This document shows positions 44,638 to 55,601 of a DNA stretch of 64,000 nucleotides, piece by piece. The DNA comes from Tetraselmis striata (taxonomy: Eukaryota; Chlorophyta; Chlorodendrophyceae; Chlorodendrales; Chlorodendraceae): contig VCJN01001970.1 of NCBI GenBank assembly GCA_006384855.1, positions 186,001 to 250,000 on the forward strand. The letters are read 5' to 3'. The notes below the pieces were generated by a model. The model saw only the letters and a program-made list of their open reading frames with translations, searched no databases and was not told the DNA's origin. Positions within the stretch are counted from its first letter, which is position 1. The number at the start of each line of letters is the position of its first letter. The position numbers were made by a program, and so were the translations under genes.

Positions 44638-45855
44638 ATTGCCTCCAGCTCTGCGAATAGGACGGGGACGAGTTGCCAGTCGTCGCTGTCGAGGTGTCGG
44701 CTAAGTCGATCCGCCCAGACGTTCGCGGCGGGCCGGATGTAGCGGGCTGTGATGTGTACGGCGTTGATGTCTAGCAGGTACCATAGCTTGCGTAGTTCCG
44801 CCATCATCTCCGGAGACCGGCATGTTAGGCCAGCAAGGACGCTGCACACCGCCTTGTTGTCCTCGTGCAGCAACACGCGGCGACTGGCGAGGTGCGGCAG
44901 GAAATACTCCACTGCCAGCCGGACGGCCTTCAGTTCTTTTTAGGTGATGTGCTGGCGCCCGTCGGCTGCCCCCCAGAACCCCCGCGCCTCCAGCCTGCCA
45001 TTCAGCACCGCACCCCAACCATAGCCGGAGCTGTCGCAGTGCATGTAGGCCGTCTCCACATGGCGGTGGATGGGGCGGCCGTTGGCCTGAGTCGCGCGGC
45101 GGTCCACCACTGCACATCGCGCCGCAACTGGTGTGTCATGCGCACTTGGCCGCCCCACTTGGAGCCCACCACGTTGTGGAGCTCCCGCAGGTAGAAGCGC
45201 GCGCCCGGGATTGCCAAGTAAAGGTATTGAGCCCACCCAGCGAGCGACTGCAGCTCCCGCACGGGCAGCCAACGGGCGTCGCGGGCCGCGCGCTACATCA
45301 GTTGCTTGGCTTTGCGCGCGAGCCGTTGCAGTTTGTCCGCTTGGGCATAAAGATATCCCGTGGCTGTGTCGATGTCCACCCCCAGGTGCTGGCCGTACTG
45401 GACCGGCACCCACAGCCCTTTGGCGGGGTTTTGCACCATGCCTAGGCTGTCCAGCAAGTCGGTGACGCGCTGGCGGAGCTTCAGCGCCTCCGGCTCCGAC
45501 GAGGCGAACATCAAGAAATCGTCGACGTATGGTAAGATACGCGCTCCCCTCCACCGCCCGCATCGCAACCAGCGGCGCGACCGTAGAACATTGCCATGCG
45601 CAGCGGGGATAGTCGGAGAGCGTAGGTGCTTGACGAACGTCATCATGAACGCCATGAAGTAGTAGGGGCAGAGCGACCAGCCCATGGGAAGGCCGCACAG
45701 TCGCTCGGTAGAGGGTCCCGCGGATGTTGACCGTGAAGTAGTCGCGGTCGGAGGGCGCGATGCCTAGGGCATATATAGAAGCCGTCTTGCATGTCGAACG
45801 AAAACTTGTAGTCCACTTTCGCGGTCAGGTGTCGGACGTACATGAGTGTTTCCAT
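44319..45855 (-). pseudogene. DIRS RT-RNase H, frameshifted
   Basis: RT: KVDYKFSFDMQDGFY (about 45.8 kb), then MGWSLCPYYFMAFMM and ILPYVDDFLMFASS (VDD catalytic site) at 45293-45685. RNase H: MHCDSSGYGWGAVLNG (45.05 kb), LLHEDNKAVCSVL and RYIRPAANVWADRLSR (44.7-44.9 kb). The motifs lie in at least three frames and are separated by stops, including one just before KELKAVRL at ~44940. Family role: reverse transcription via a circular intermediate. Not functional as read. Confidence 0.82.
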
Positions 45856-46050
45856 CCGTAGTCGCTTGCGTGACTGCGCATAAGGTGTTGAGTACGCGGA
45901 CTTTTCACTTTCCAGCCGGCCCTTAACACCGGGCGAGGTACTGCATATGTAATAAATCAGGGCGAGCCGGCGCGGCTACTGGTACTGGTAGCGATAGCGT
46001 GATCCTCCTGTGAAACGGCGGACCGTCCGACGACCGGACGATCCACCAAC

Positions 46051-46899
46051 ATGCCAACTGACGGCCTGCGTCCACAATGGCGTGAAGAGCAAGCCTTCCA
46101 GGAGGACGCCACCACAGCCAGCATCGACACAGACAGATCTCAGGAGCAGCAGGACGCCGGGGTCGGCAACTTTCTGGCCGCGCTACAAGGCGGCAGAGTG
46201 CAACCGCGAGCGATCCGCACGGTCGTAACTACAAATAACTTCGCAGGCACCCAACTCCCACCAGCAACCGCCGCCACATACGCGTGCTACAACGCCCATC
46301 TCACCTACTTCTAACCGACCTCCCGGCCGGCACGGATGATGCCACTCATGTGGCCCTACTGTTCGGCGATATGGTGGCCCAACATCAAGCTCCGGACGAG
46401 GAGTCGCGCGGCCGGACTGTGACGAACCGGATCCGCACCCTCAGCCCCAAAATCGGTGTTCAAATACGACAAGCAGGCGCCAGAGTGGTGATTCGCCGCT
46501 CCTCTAAACCCGGCTCCGCCGATCCCACTGAACCGAGTGGCACTAGGCTCCCCACCACCACCGGGTCCGTCATCCTACGACTGGCCCGCAAAGAAACAAC
46601 CGTGAGCGTTCTACATACCCAATGGACAGGAGAGGGCATAGCGATCCTCGACCGCAAGGGCCACCGCTGCTCCACCCGCCTCCTCGGAGCGCCGCACCTT
46701 GACGATATCGAGCGATCCGGTACACAAGGTGTGGCTTCGCTCCCCCTCGTTCAGAGGCCGCACTGAGGCCGACATGTGGTTGTATATGGCGGAGGGACTC
46801 CTCCCAGCGTACGACCAACCCCAGCCAAGCGAAGCGGCGACAGACCAACCGGCGGCGACACCAGCAAACGCCCTGGCACTCGCTGGAGTGCGAGCCTAA
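46051..46899 (+). pseudogene. Unidentified retroelement-like ORF in three overlapping frames
   Basis: MPTDGLRPQWREEQAFQ (46051-46314) overlaps a second frame (46284-46766, VALLFGDMVAQHQAPDEES ... VSVLHTQWTGEGIAILD) and a third (46699-46899, SPSFRGRTEADMWLYMAE). The overlaps at 46284-46314 and 46699-46766 suit two frameshifts in one ~280-residue protein. It is hydrophilic and Thr/Arg-rich, with no recognised motif; gag-like is a guess from its place next to a retroelement. Confidence 0.4.
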
Positions 46900-46979
46900 G
46901 CCGAGTACAAGGCCGACACAGACGCAGACGACGCCGTCATCTGCCCCCCAACCCGCACACTTACCTATATGACCAATAA

Positions 46980-47674
46980 CAGTAGAAGCGTGGCAAAACA
47001 CGGCTAGGGCAGCCCCGTAATTTCAAGTTTTTGCCACCTACGCGTTGCTGACCAGCATTATTTTCCACGACGCGATTCTAATAAGGACTTAGTCGCTACT
47101 TTTCTTATATCCAGCGAAGCGTCGATTTTTCGGCGGTGAGCTTTATATTATATTCATATATATGGGACTTGAGGGGCGGTGGCGGGGGGGGGGGGGGGGC
47201 GGGGTCCGCCGCCGGCCTAATCTGCGCGCCTTCGCGCGCCACTGTTATGACGTGCACGAATGGGCGCTCTCTCGTTTTATATTCCGCTTTATACCTTTAT
47301 TGGTGCTGCGGCCACCCGGCCAGGGGTCTCCTCGCAATCCCCCCCCCCCCCCCCCCCCCCCCGCCGCCCCCCTCTCGCCCATTATCTGACTGTCAGATAT
47401 TGCTATACAGTAGCCGGGAGTGCTGCACACATTGCACCATAAGCTGCGCAGCTCGAGTTCACTTTGGCACCGCAGCGTTCGACACAGTGCAGGCCAGCTG
47501 CAGATGTGAGCCAGCAACTGAATTCACACCATTCGAACGCCGCTTGATTGGAAGACCTCGCCAGAACCGGCCATCTGAACAATGGCAGTGCTCGACAGGC
47601 CAACTAAGTCAATCTTCAGGAAGTGAGACCGTCTCCGTTGGCGCTGTCTGCTCTTGATTCCATTCACTGCAGCA
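46980..47674. other. Upstream region of the DUF212 gene
   Basis: Contains poly-G (~47188-47199) and poly-C (~47340-47361) tracts. CAGCAATG surrounds the DUF212 start. No separate gene is supported. Confidence 0.45.
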
Positions 47675-48244
47675 ATGAACGTTAGCCACGATCACGATGG
47701 CCACATGGGCTTCATGCTGAGCAACAGCGGAATCAGCGGGATTTTCTCAAATGGTGCGTTTCTGTCAGCGTTTACGGCCTTTGCTACAGCGCAGATAACG
47801 AAAGTCTTCACTCATTGGTACAAAGAAGGGCGCTGGGACCTGTCGCGGCTAACAGGGTCCGGAGGCATGCCGTCTTCGCACTCTGCACTGGTACTCGGGT
47901 TGACTGCCGCTGTAGGCGTGTCCAGCGGAACAGACAGCGAAATCTTTGCTATGTGTTTTGTGGTCAGCTTGGTTGTGATGTACGACGCTTGCGGGGTCCG
48001 CCTGCAAGCTGGGCGGCACGCCGGCGTTCTCAATCAGATAATCTCGGAGCTACCAGCTGACCACCCTGTTAGCGATACCAGGCCTCTGCGAGATACCTTG
48101 GGTCACACGCCGCTACAAGTTATTGTTGGTGGACTTGTGGGCATGGTCGTCGGGTATGTCACGCAAGTATCCCTCAGAAGCATGGTGTCTGATTCAGGTA
48201 GCGCGCCAGTGTACCTTGGCGCTGCAGGCAGCACTAGCACGTGA
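47675..48244 (+). CDS. DUF212 membrane protein (acid phosphatase/vanadium-dependent haloperoxidase-related)
   Basis: A single open frame, 189 aa from the Met at 47675 (MNVSHDHDG); the frame has an earlier Met at 47654 that is less likely. Family signature is strong: SNGAFLSAFTAFATAQITKV, the GGMPSSHSALVLG motif (SGGMPSSH is the PAP2-like phosphate-binding signature), a hydrophobic segment (FAMCFVVSLVVMYDACGVR), the AGRHAGVLNQI stretch, and a C-terminal LGHTPLQVIVGGLVGMVVG. Three to four membrane segments are expected. Known: plant and bacterial members share the PAP2 superfamily His/Ser motif, but a confirmed reaction is lacking for most. It is convergent with the small gene ending at 49324. 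TGTAA at ~48324 may be its polyadenylation signal. Intact. Confidence 0.93.
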   Translation: MNVSHDHDGHMGFMLSNSGISGIFSNGAFLSAFTAFATAQITKVFTHWYKEGRWDLSRLTGSGGMPSSHSALVLGLTAAVGVSSGTDSEIFAMCFVVSLVVMYDACGVRLQAGRHAGVLNQIISELPADHPVSDTRPLRDTLGHTPLQVIVGGLVGMVVGYVTQVSLRSMVSDSGSAPVYLGAAGSTST

Positions 48245-49323
48245 CACCGTTATTAGGACTTGTACCTTTTTGCCAAAGAGTATGATGGCAGGCTCTTGTA
48301 CAAACGAATACCAAGGATTAAATTGTAATCCAGAATGTTGCAATCCGAATGTGATGGGAATGGGGGCTACACGGATATTCAGTTATCTGCGAGGTACTGC
48401 ACATTGAGCAGTGTACTGAGCCCCGCTTCGTGAATTGATGCTGATGTTCAGCGTCCTCTCATTGCCATGTTGATTCATCGAGATATCAATATAGATTGAC
48501 TGAGCTGCATTCAGGCTGCCTCCCGCATCAGAGCATTGTTGCATGGAGTGCTATACAGATACCGGAAAATAAACCTGAGATAAAGGGACATTTCATGATT
48601 GGTCGCTGCGAAGGGTGCCTGGGATGCGTTCCTCCTTGCACTGACCTACCTGCGGACCAAACTGTGATATTGTTCTTACGCAAGTTATTACGAACCCATT
48701 CAGCCACGTGAGATGCACATATATGGCGACTGTGCTCACATGCGCTTGTTGGTCAACGTTCCCCCTTGTGCGAGAACATATATGGTGACTGTGATGATAT
48801 GCGCTTGACATGACTGGCTACATCTGATAGTGATATACATGTCAGCAGCCCATGCCATTTTCACCGCTACACCAGTAGGTCACGATGGCAATGTGGAAGT
48901 CAGTGCCCGGCTCAGTTGAAGGAAGTAGCTGTGGTGTCTGGTAAAGTGCGGTAGTTAAACACATGTATTATGCCACTGTGGCCTGAGGCTATTTTTTTTA
49001 CACCGCGCCATGCGCTTTACGGCTATCCAACTGTAGTACGGGGCGCTTTGTGCCTACTTGATCCATAAAATGACCCATATCAAGACTGTGAGCTGCTGTG
49101 CCACTTCCGAGGCTGGGGACATCTACTGTACTGTGCAAGAAAACACAGGATTCCTTTCATATTTGATCATAAAGAATCGGGTGATTATTTACATGCTATT
49201 TATTCAAAGTTTTCGAGCACTGTAATAGCGAGTCGCAACAGGTCGCAAAACGTGCCAACAGCTGCGCGTAACAATCTGGGCTCCGTAGCAGTGAATGCCC
49301 TGGCAGTGGAGCAGGGGAGGAAG
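48245..49323. other. Intergenic between convergent host genes
   Basis: 3' UTRs presumably lie here. A direct repeat of ATATGG(C/T)GACTGTG with flanking GCGCTTG occurs at ~48719-48750 and 48779-48808. No gene recognised. Confidence 0.45.
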
Positions 49324-50094
49324 TCACAAGTCAAACTTTGCAGCACGCTGTGACTGCTGTGCAGATTTGAAATAATCATTGACATAGATAGGCAAGATCC
49401 AAAAAAAAAACTGTGGGACAGTGGCTGAGAGAAGGGCCATGCACATATGTATTGTAGAACCTTCTACCGTCAGACTCCGTGTAACTTGATCTTGGCGGAG
49501 CTGCAACGCCGCAGATGTGCCGAGCATAGGTATGCAGAGTGAGCACAAAAACCTTGTGGAGCGTGCCCTGCTTGGAGCAATGTAATAAGTTGACTAGCGA
49601 TCGGTTTGCAGGGAAGCTGGATTACCTCGGGATCCACACACAGTGCATTGCGTATCATGACGGCAGAGGCGCAGCTGTCCAGCTCCAATTTCCCGCAACT
49701 GCATATCATGGCGCGAGTGAGCACAACATAGATGCGCCATACTACTCAATTATGAATCAGACCGGCCACGCAAAATAAATTGACGCAAGTTGTCAGAGTC
49801 CTGGCACTCACAACGTGAACGGTCCCACGGCCTCCACGTTGGGTTCACCAGCTGGATTTCTTTTTGCCACAGCCACAATGTCTGGTGATATCAAGTGTGT
49901 CAGCCGCTAAGACCAGCCAAGACGCGTGTGCAATATTGAGCGCGAGCGGCGCCTATGTTGGGGAGGATAGGGCACCGGGCTACATACAGTGATGTCGCAT
50001 CATTCGTAAAGCTCAAAGTATTACCAAGGTAAACGCTTTCTCCCCTGGCCTGCTGCGACTCACCTTCCAGCGGTGGGGGTGCCTGAGTGGTCAT
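49324..50094 (-). CDS. Small unidentified spliced gene, possibly with one membrane segment
   Basis: Model on the minus strand: exon 1 from ATG 50094 (MTTQAPPPLE, donor GAAG|GTGAGT). A GT-AG intron ends ATCACCAG at ~49898. Exon 2 is DIVAVAKRNPAGEPNVEAV then GPFT, with donor GTGAGT at ~49815; the exon 1-2 joint is in phase. The last exon follows CCCACAG at ~49401 and reads FFFWILPIYVNDYFKSAQQ then SQRAAKFDL*. Exons 2 and 3 do not join in phase directly, so at least one small internal exon is missing from my model. The hydrophobic FFFWILPIYV suggests one membrane span. I do not recognise the protein; a small organellar subunit is possible. Confidence 0.5.
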
Positions 50095-50809
50095 TTTCTG
50101 CTTGGAGGCAAAGGCGGCCTACAGTGCAGTAAGTATTGCGTAAGAAACAGTCGCTGCCCCGCTCTCAACCCCATAGGCTATAGCACTCGTCCAGGCAAGA
50201 AACACACGGGAACACGGCCTACTTGGAAAGGCACATAACTAAGGGCGCGCAGAGTGCGGCAACATACCCCCGACGATCAACGCTTATTGTCTGGGCACAA
50301 TCCAGATATGCGGCGGTTTTTTATTCGGCGGAACCTGGCGGCGTTCCCCGATAAGAGGCCAGCTGCTGTCCGGGGACATTTAAGGCCGGCTTTCAGGCAA
50401 GCAGTCGAATCATTTACACGGAGTAGCGAAAGTCACCGGCCACGGGCGGGGGGGCTTGGTGGGCTCACTGCCGTGCGGGTATCTCCAGAGCGTCTACTCC
50501 AGGTAATCGCTAGGAGCGAGTAGCGCACAATTATGAGGAGGTGTCGGGTGCTTCAATATCATATTGTTGATGGTAGATTAGCAACGCAGCCATAGCGGTA
50601 CCATTGATAGATTTTAATCTTTTTGGTTACAGGGAGAGCGTCAAGAGAATGCACGGAAAGTACTGGGGAAGGAAAAGCCTAGCGCATTTAAGCAGAACCC
50701 ATCGCGGGGCCCGGCGATGTGACAGGTAATTGTCGGCAGGCCGGCCTAATAAAAGATCTTCCGCCGAATAAGCCGAAGGAACGGCTTCCGGCGTGCCGAC
50801 TACATAGAT
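50095..50809. other. Intergenic, left of the TOC-like element
   Basis: An 89-codon plus-strand frame (50254-50523) is Arg-rich and unlike any family I know. TTCCGCCGAATAA occurs at ~50758 and inverted at ~50323. Nothing firm. Confidence 0.35.
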
Positions 50810-50834
50810 ATTAGACAGAGTGCGAGTCACGTTG
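50810..50834 (-). repeat. B2 copy of the split direct repeat
   Basis: ~25 bp shared with 51149-51174; outer 3' end of the element. Confidence 0.8.
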
Positions 50835-50899
50835 CCAGAAGCGAGTGTCTTGTCTTACAAGCCCCTCGCCACACCAAACAAGATGGGTGGGACGGGTGG

Positions 50900-51151
50900 G
50901 TGCGTGAAGCGCAACAGCAAAAGGGATGAGCGCTATGGTCTAGATAGTTGGCTAAGTAGTAGCTGCAGGCAGGCAGGGAAACAGGTCGGGAGCTGGTGCG
51001 GTCGCGAGTCCGCTGCTCACTGTCACATCCTGGAAGATTCTAGACAGAGCCGATGACTGGCTACTGTGCTGTATTTTCCAGGTGGTAGTCGTTTGACCGC
51101 ACAACTCGGTCCGTCGTCTGACTAAACTCAGTTAAGTACTTAACAACGATT
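50900..51151 (-). repeat. A2 copy of the split direct repeat
   Basis: 252 bp, same orientation as 55348-55599; GTGCGTGAAGCGCAAC start. Confidence 0.93.
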
Positions 51152-51174
51152 AGACAGAGTGCGAGTCACGTTGC
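51149..51174 (-). repeat. B1 copy of the split direct repeat
   Basis: Abuts A2 as the model predicts, and lies just after the recombinase stop. Confidence 0.8.
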
Positions 51175-54100
51175 GAGGCAAAACCGGAAGGCCACAGTTA
51201 CCGGTGAAAACCAGTCACTATGAAAGATTAGCAGCGGAACGCTGCGGTGCCAGGGAGCCGAAGAAGTAGCGGGCCCCAGCGGAGTCCAGAATGCCTGGCA
51301 CGATGTAATTGAGGACCACGCCGCTGCCCACTTTCCAGCCGCCAAGCCAGCGAATCGTAGGCATAGGGACGCCCGTGGCCGAGGCCGCAGACGCCCCGCC
51401 ACTGCGAAGGCTGTGCGACGACCAGCAGAAACCAGCAGGCGGGGTAGCGTCAAATGCCAAGGCAGCGGCAGTAACCCATTCGGAGACAGTAGCCGCGGTC
51501 CACGTGCCGGGATTATCATCAGGGAGCTGCCAAAACCGAGTAGCACCGGGCAGCACGTGATCGCGGCAGGTGACGAAGAACTCCAAAAGCTCCGCGATTT
51601 CGGGGTGCGCCTCGCGGGAAATTTGCAGCACCGGACGAGGCGCCCCGGAAGGCTTGCCCTTAAGTACTCGACGGTACAGCGTAATGCTGCGGGAATCAAC
51701 CGCCAAATCGCGCACGCCGCACCCCGTACTAGTACCCAGCGGTGACAAAAAAGGAAATTGACCGCGGTAACGAGCAGGGCACGGAATGTGAGCAGGTCGC
51801 ACGCGATGGACCTGTGAGAAACCAGCCGCTGCGCACGCCGATCACAGGCGAGGGCGACGTCCGCAGGCAAAGGCACCCGGTAGTCCGGGGCGTCCAGCAC
51901 CTGCTGAGCCAGCTCCCAATCGCGCATCGCCTGGTTGACGAAAGGCCCAAGCGCCGGCGGCTCCTTGAAGTTATCGGTGAAAAAGGCGTTGATCACTGAA
52001 AGGTAGGGTCCAAAGGCACCAGCCTTGTTGCGGCCACGTGCCGCAACCCAAGAGATGTACCGAACGATGAGCGGCGGATCCGCCGTGTCCGGCAGTCTCC
52101 CATTTTGCGCGCAGAACTCGCAGAATAGGTTGAATTCAGATCCGTAAGACTGCACGGTACGTTCCGCGCGCGAAGATATCAAGAAATTCGCGGCAGGGCG
52201 CCCAACCTCGTCGTCGCCGAGTAACCGCAGTAGCCCAGGTCGCATAATCGCTGCCCATGGTGCAGACGGTACGTTCGATTTCAACCCGTACCGCACAGCC
52301 GAGTGTTGTCTGCTGTGAGCATCTGTACGGGAGATCTGAAAAGCGTCCGCGGAAACGTCCAAGGTAGCAGCAGCAGCACTCAACGCCCCGTAACCGGCGC
52401 GTCGCGACCGGTAGAAGAAAGACGTAAGGGAAGGCGGAAGAGCATCACGCTCCAGGGCGGCGGCCCGACGCCCGCGCGGCGCCCGAGCAGCCCGGGAAAG
52501 AACATATCGCGGGAAGGAGGGTAGTGCAGTACCTCGGTAGCCATCTCGTGTAGCTGCTGGAGCCAAGGGCGGCCGTGCCAGGCCGGGGCGACCACGGTCG
52601 CCGCGGCGCCCGATTGCTGCAGCTTTAGCACCAAATCGTCCAGCAGCTGCCAGGGGGGATTGCACCAGTTCACTTCGGCGCGCCATGTGGCGTCCGACTG
52701 GGCCAAGGAGTCCACCGCCTCGGTACCTGGGACTCACCGTCCACCGGGAGTTGTAGCGAGGTAACACGGCGTTCTCCATAGTTGCGAATCGGTCGACCGT
52801 ATGCGGTCCCCAGATGCGATTGACGTACCGGAATATACGAGGATTGACCATCCAATCGGAAAAGTCCTTCTCTCGCGAAAGCTTGTCCGCCCATGCGTTC
52901 GCCGCAGACCGAATGTACCGTACTCGTAAACGAATATCGTGTACGTCCAGCAAATACCATAGCTTGCGAAGTTCCGCCATAAGTACCGGTGACCGAGTAG
53001 TCAAATTGGACAGGATATGCACCACCGCCTGATTGTCCTCGTACAAAAGTACGCGGCGCCCCATCAGCCGTGGCAAAAATGACTGTATGGCGAGACGTAC
53101 CGCTTTGAGCTCCTTGTACGTTATATGACGTCGACGATCCTCCTCGTACCAATATCCGCGTGCCTCCGTACTTTCGCACAGTACCGCACCCCAGCCGTAC
53201 TGGCTGGAGTCCGTGTGCAGATAGGCTGTCTCCACCGGGCGCAGAATCGGTGCGCCGTTGTGGCGCGTGGGAACATCGCGCCACCACTCCAAATCCGAAT
53301 GAGATGACGCGTCAGAACGACCTTGCCGCTCGGAGAGGAGCATCGGCCCATGACGGTGTGCGCCTCGCGGAGGTAGAAACGAGCCGGAGGCATCGCGAGG
53401 TAGAGGAACTGGCCCTGCCCGGCGAGATACGCAAGGAGTTTGGCCGGCACGTGGCGGCGGCGGCGCGCAGCGATGCACATGAGGTCGCGGGCCAGGTTGG
53501 AGAGCCGACGCAGTTTCGCCGCTGGGGCGCGGAACTGCATAGTGACCAGGTCCAAGTCCAGGCCTAAGTGTTGCAGCTGCTGGGTGGGCTCGGGGTGCGC
53601 CTTGGTGGGGTGCTTGGCCAGGCCCATGCGCCCCCAGACTCGCTCGACCTCGGCCCGTAGGCGTAGAGCCATCCAGCTGGCGCGACGGTGCCAGAAACAG
53701 GAAGTCGTCGATGAACGGTAGGAGGCAAACGCCGCGCGCCTTGCGGCGACGCAAGCGTCGACGGAAGGGCCGGCCGTAGTTGCTGTAGGTCGCGAAGTCT
53801 GGTTGCCGCAGGTAGCGCACCATGACCGCCATCAAAGTGCAGAAGTAGTAAGGGCTTAGCGACCAAGCCATGGTGAGGGCCGCGAAGCGCCAGAGGGTGC
53901 CACGTACGTTGATTGTAAAGAAGTCGCGGACGTCCTCCCGCAAGCCCATGGCGTAGTAGCCGTCATGCAGGTCGAAGGAAAACGCCAAGTCGCCGCGTTT
54001 CGCCAGGTACCGCAGGCGACGCAGAGTTTCGAATCGCATGGAATAGACCGCGCAGTAAGAGTTTAGATGGCGCAGGTCTATTACAAGGCGCCACTGGTTG

Positions 54101-54240
54101 CAGCCCGGCTTTGGTACTAGGAAGACTCGCGACACGTAGTGCTCGCGCACGCCAGGTTCTAGCGCGCCGACTGTTACTAGTCGCTGGCTCTCCCGCTCCC
54201 ACCACTCGAGCTGCTAAGGCGTAGCGTCCTGTAGAGAGAC
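51166..54240 (-). pseudogene. TOC-like Pol: RT, RNase H and tyrosine recombinase, at least three frameshifts
   Basis: RT: HYVSRVFLVPKPGCNQWR, VIDLRHLNSY, FSFDLHDGYYAMGL, LSPYYFCTLM and LPFIDDFLFLAP (catalytic IDD) at 53.7-54.15 kb. From ~53.69 to 53.29 kb the true frame shifts (KHPTKAHPEPTQQLQHLGL, LARDLMCIAARRRR), although a 994-codon frame happens to stay open through it. RNase H follows in the first frame: YLHTDSSQYGWGAVL, LLYEDNQAVVHIL, YIRSAANAWADKLSRE. Recombinase: RTVQSYGSEFNLFCEF, PYLSVINAFF, then, after a shift at a T6 run near 51.75 kb, SSHSLRSGGASAAS (HxxR), LGGWKVGSG and VVLNYIVPG (Tyr), ending AANLS* at 51218. So the long open frame is not a functional protein as it stands. Confidence 0.88.
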
Positions 54241-54418
54241 GCCCCGGTGGACAGACGTGGGCGCCGCGCCAGTGAAAGGTAGCGGCACTCCCTCGCGAAC
54301 CCACCGGAGCACGCGCCCGCTCGCTCCGATTCGCCGCCACTCCCGCCAGTTCTGCCGCACGCGATGGCGCAGAAACGTGGAGGGGCGTGGCACCGAAGCG
54401 GAACGGCGGGCCGCACCG

Positions 54419-55153
54419 TCAGGCCTTGGCCTTGCCCTTGCCCTTGTCGGCGTCGTCGGCTGTGGGGCGGAAGTCTGGGCGTGGGCGGCGTCCGGAGGGC
54501 CGGCGCCGTCGCGCTCTGGATGGTGGCTCGTCGTCGTTGTCCTCCTCCTCGTTGGGGTATGGTCCCACGCCGAAGCGCTGTTGTACGGCTGCATTTGCCG
54601 CCGCCGTGACGCTGTACTCGGCCTCGCGGCGCAAAAGCTCGTCGCTGAGCTGCGCCACTGCTTCCGAACCATAGTCCGCGAAACCGGGCTTGAGGAGGCT
54701 GCGGCGAACCACCTGTGCGACTGTCTTGGTCCGCGCATCCGCATCGTTCGACGCGTTGAGGCGGATAAACGCCAGGAATTCGCGCCGGTGTTTATTTGAG
54801 GCGTCGTAGGCCGCCACGCCCGCTTCAAGGAGGCGAAGGTCCTCCTCACCAGGGGGCTGCGCCGCGCTTGCCGCTCTCTTAATCGACGCGAGCGCCTCGC
54901 AGAGAGCCGCGTGGGCCACCGCATCGTAGAAGCCAAAACAGTACAGAGAGCGGTACTGATCCAAAGTGGCCCAGTGCCGACGCGCGATGAGCTGGCGGTG
55001 CGTCTCGTCAGATGAGATGTCGTACATTTGGGGAATCGGAGAGAGGCCGGGACTGGGCTTGGCGGAAAAGCCGGGGCCAATTAAATGAGCCCACTCCTCC
55101 CAGACTAAGGAAGGGGCAGCGGCACTAGGGCCACCGCGCTGGGGCTGGGGCAC
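54419..55153 (-). CDS. Gag-like ORF1 of the TOC-like element
   Basis: 244 aa from MPQPQRGGPSAAAP to DKGKGKAKA*. It has a helical middle (HWATLDQYRSLYCFGFYDA, VAHAALCEALASIKRAA, RREFLAFIRLNASNDADA) and a Glu/Asp then Arg-rich C-terminus (NEEEDNDDEPPSRARRRR). Position upstream of RT and intact frame suit the structural protein of DIRS-type elements. No zinc knuckle is present. Confidence 0.65.
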   Translation of the reverse strand: MPQPQRGGPSAAAPSLVWEEWAHLIGPGFSAKPSPGLSPIPQMYDISSDETHRQLIARRHWATLDQYRSLYCFGFYDAVAHAALCEALASIKRAASAAQPPGEEDLRLLEAGVAAYDASNKHRREFLAFIRLNASNDADARTKTVAQVVRRSLLKPGFADYGSEAVAQLSDELLRREAEYSVTAAANAAVQQRFGVGPYPNEEEDNDDEPPSRARRRRPSGRRPRPDFRPTADDADKGKGKAKA

Positions 55154-55347
55154 GGAAACCTGCTCTGCGCGAGCCGGTGCGTCGTGCTAGGAGCTCGTCG
55201 CGGCAGCGCTACTAGCGGGCGCGCGGGGCTCGGTAGGAGTAGAACCACTAGGCCGCTGAAGGTCACTTCGTAGGGCTTCCAGAAGCTCCGTAAGCCCCGC
55301 GAAACCGGCCTCCAGCGCGGCGATGCGGTCTTCGGCTAGGCCACTAG

Positions 55348-55599
55348 GTGCGTGAAGCGCAACGGCAAAAGGGATGAGCGCTATGGTCTAGATAGTTGGC
55401 TAAGTAGTAGCTGCAGGCAGGCAGGGAAACAGGTCGGGAGCTGGTGCGGTCGCGAGTCCGCTGCTCACTGTCCCATCCTGGAAGATTCTAGACAGAGCCG
55501 ATGACTGGCTACTGTGCTATATTTTCCAGGTGGTAGTCGTTTGACCGCACAACTCGGTCCGTCGTCTGACTAAACTCAGTTAAGTATTTAACAACGATT
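55348..55599 (-). repeat. A1 copy of the split direct repeat
   Basis: 252 bp; marks the 5' end of the element, directly against the 3' end of the LINE B RT gene. Confidence 0.93.
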
Positions 55600-55601
55600 C
55601 A

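Larger units (their letters stand above)
42630..45905 (-). mobile_element. DIRS-type tyrosine-recombinase retroelement, 5'-truncated
   Basis: Order on the minus strand is RT (from ~45.9 kb), RNase H, then tyrosine recombinase (to ~43.07 kb), as in DIRS/PAT/Ngaro elements. The RT starts abruptly at RKRLRMETLMYVRHL; the related element at 51-55 kb has ~40 more residues before this point, so the left part of the RT is missing. A 24-bp direct repeat (AACCATTGTGGGGCCGC...) at 42630-42653 and 42996-43020 lies just beyond the recombinase, where B1/B2 split repeats would be expected. No A1 partner is visible at the other end, consistent with truncation. Confidence 0.8.
50810..55599 (-). mobile_element. 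TOC/kangaroo/Ngaro-like DIRS retrotransposon with split direct repeats
   Basis: Read on the minus strand: A1 (55599-55348), ORFs, B1 (51174-51149), A2 (51151-50900), 65 bp, B2 (50834-50810). A1 and A2 are 252-bp direct repeats differing at about four positions; B1 and B2 share ~25 bp (TTAGACAGAGTGCGAGTC...). A1-ORFs-B1-A2-B2 is the split-direct-repeat structure of PAT, Ngaro and the green-algal TOC/kangaroo elements. Genes: gag-like ORF, RT-RNase H, tyrosine recombinase. No target duplication is expected or seen. High A1/A2 similarity argues for recent insertion, but the coding frames contain shifts. Confidence 0.88.
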
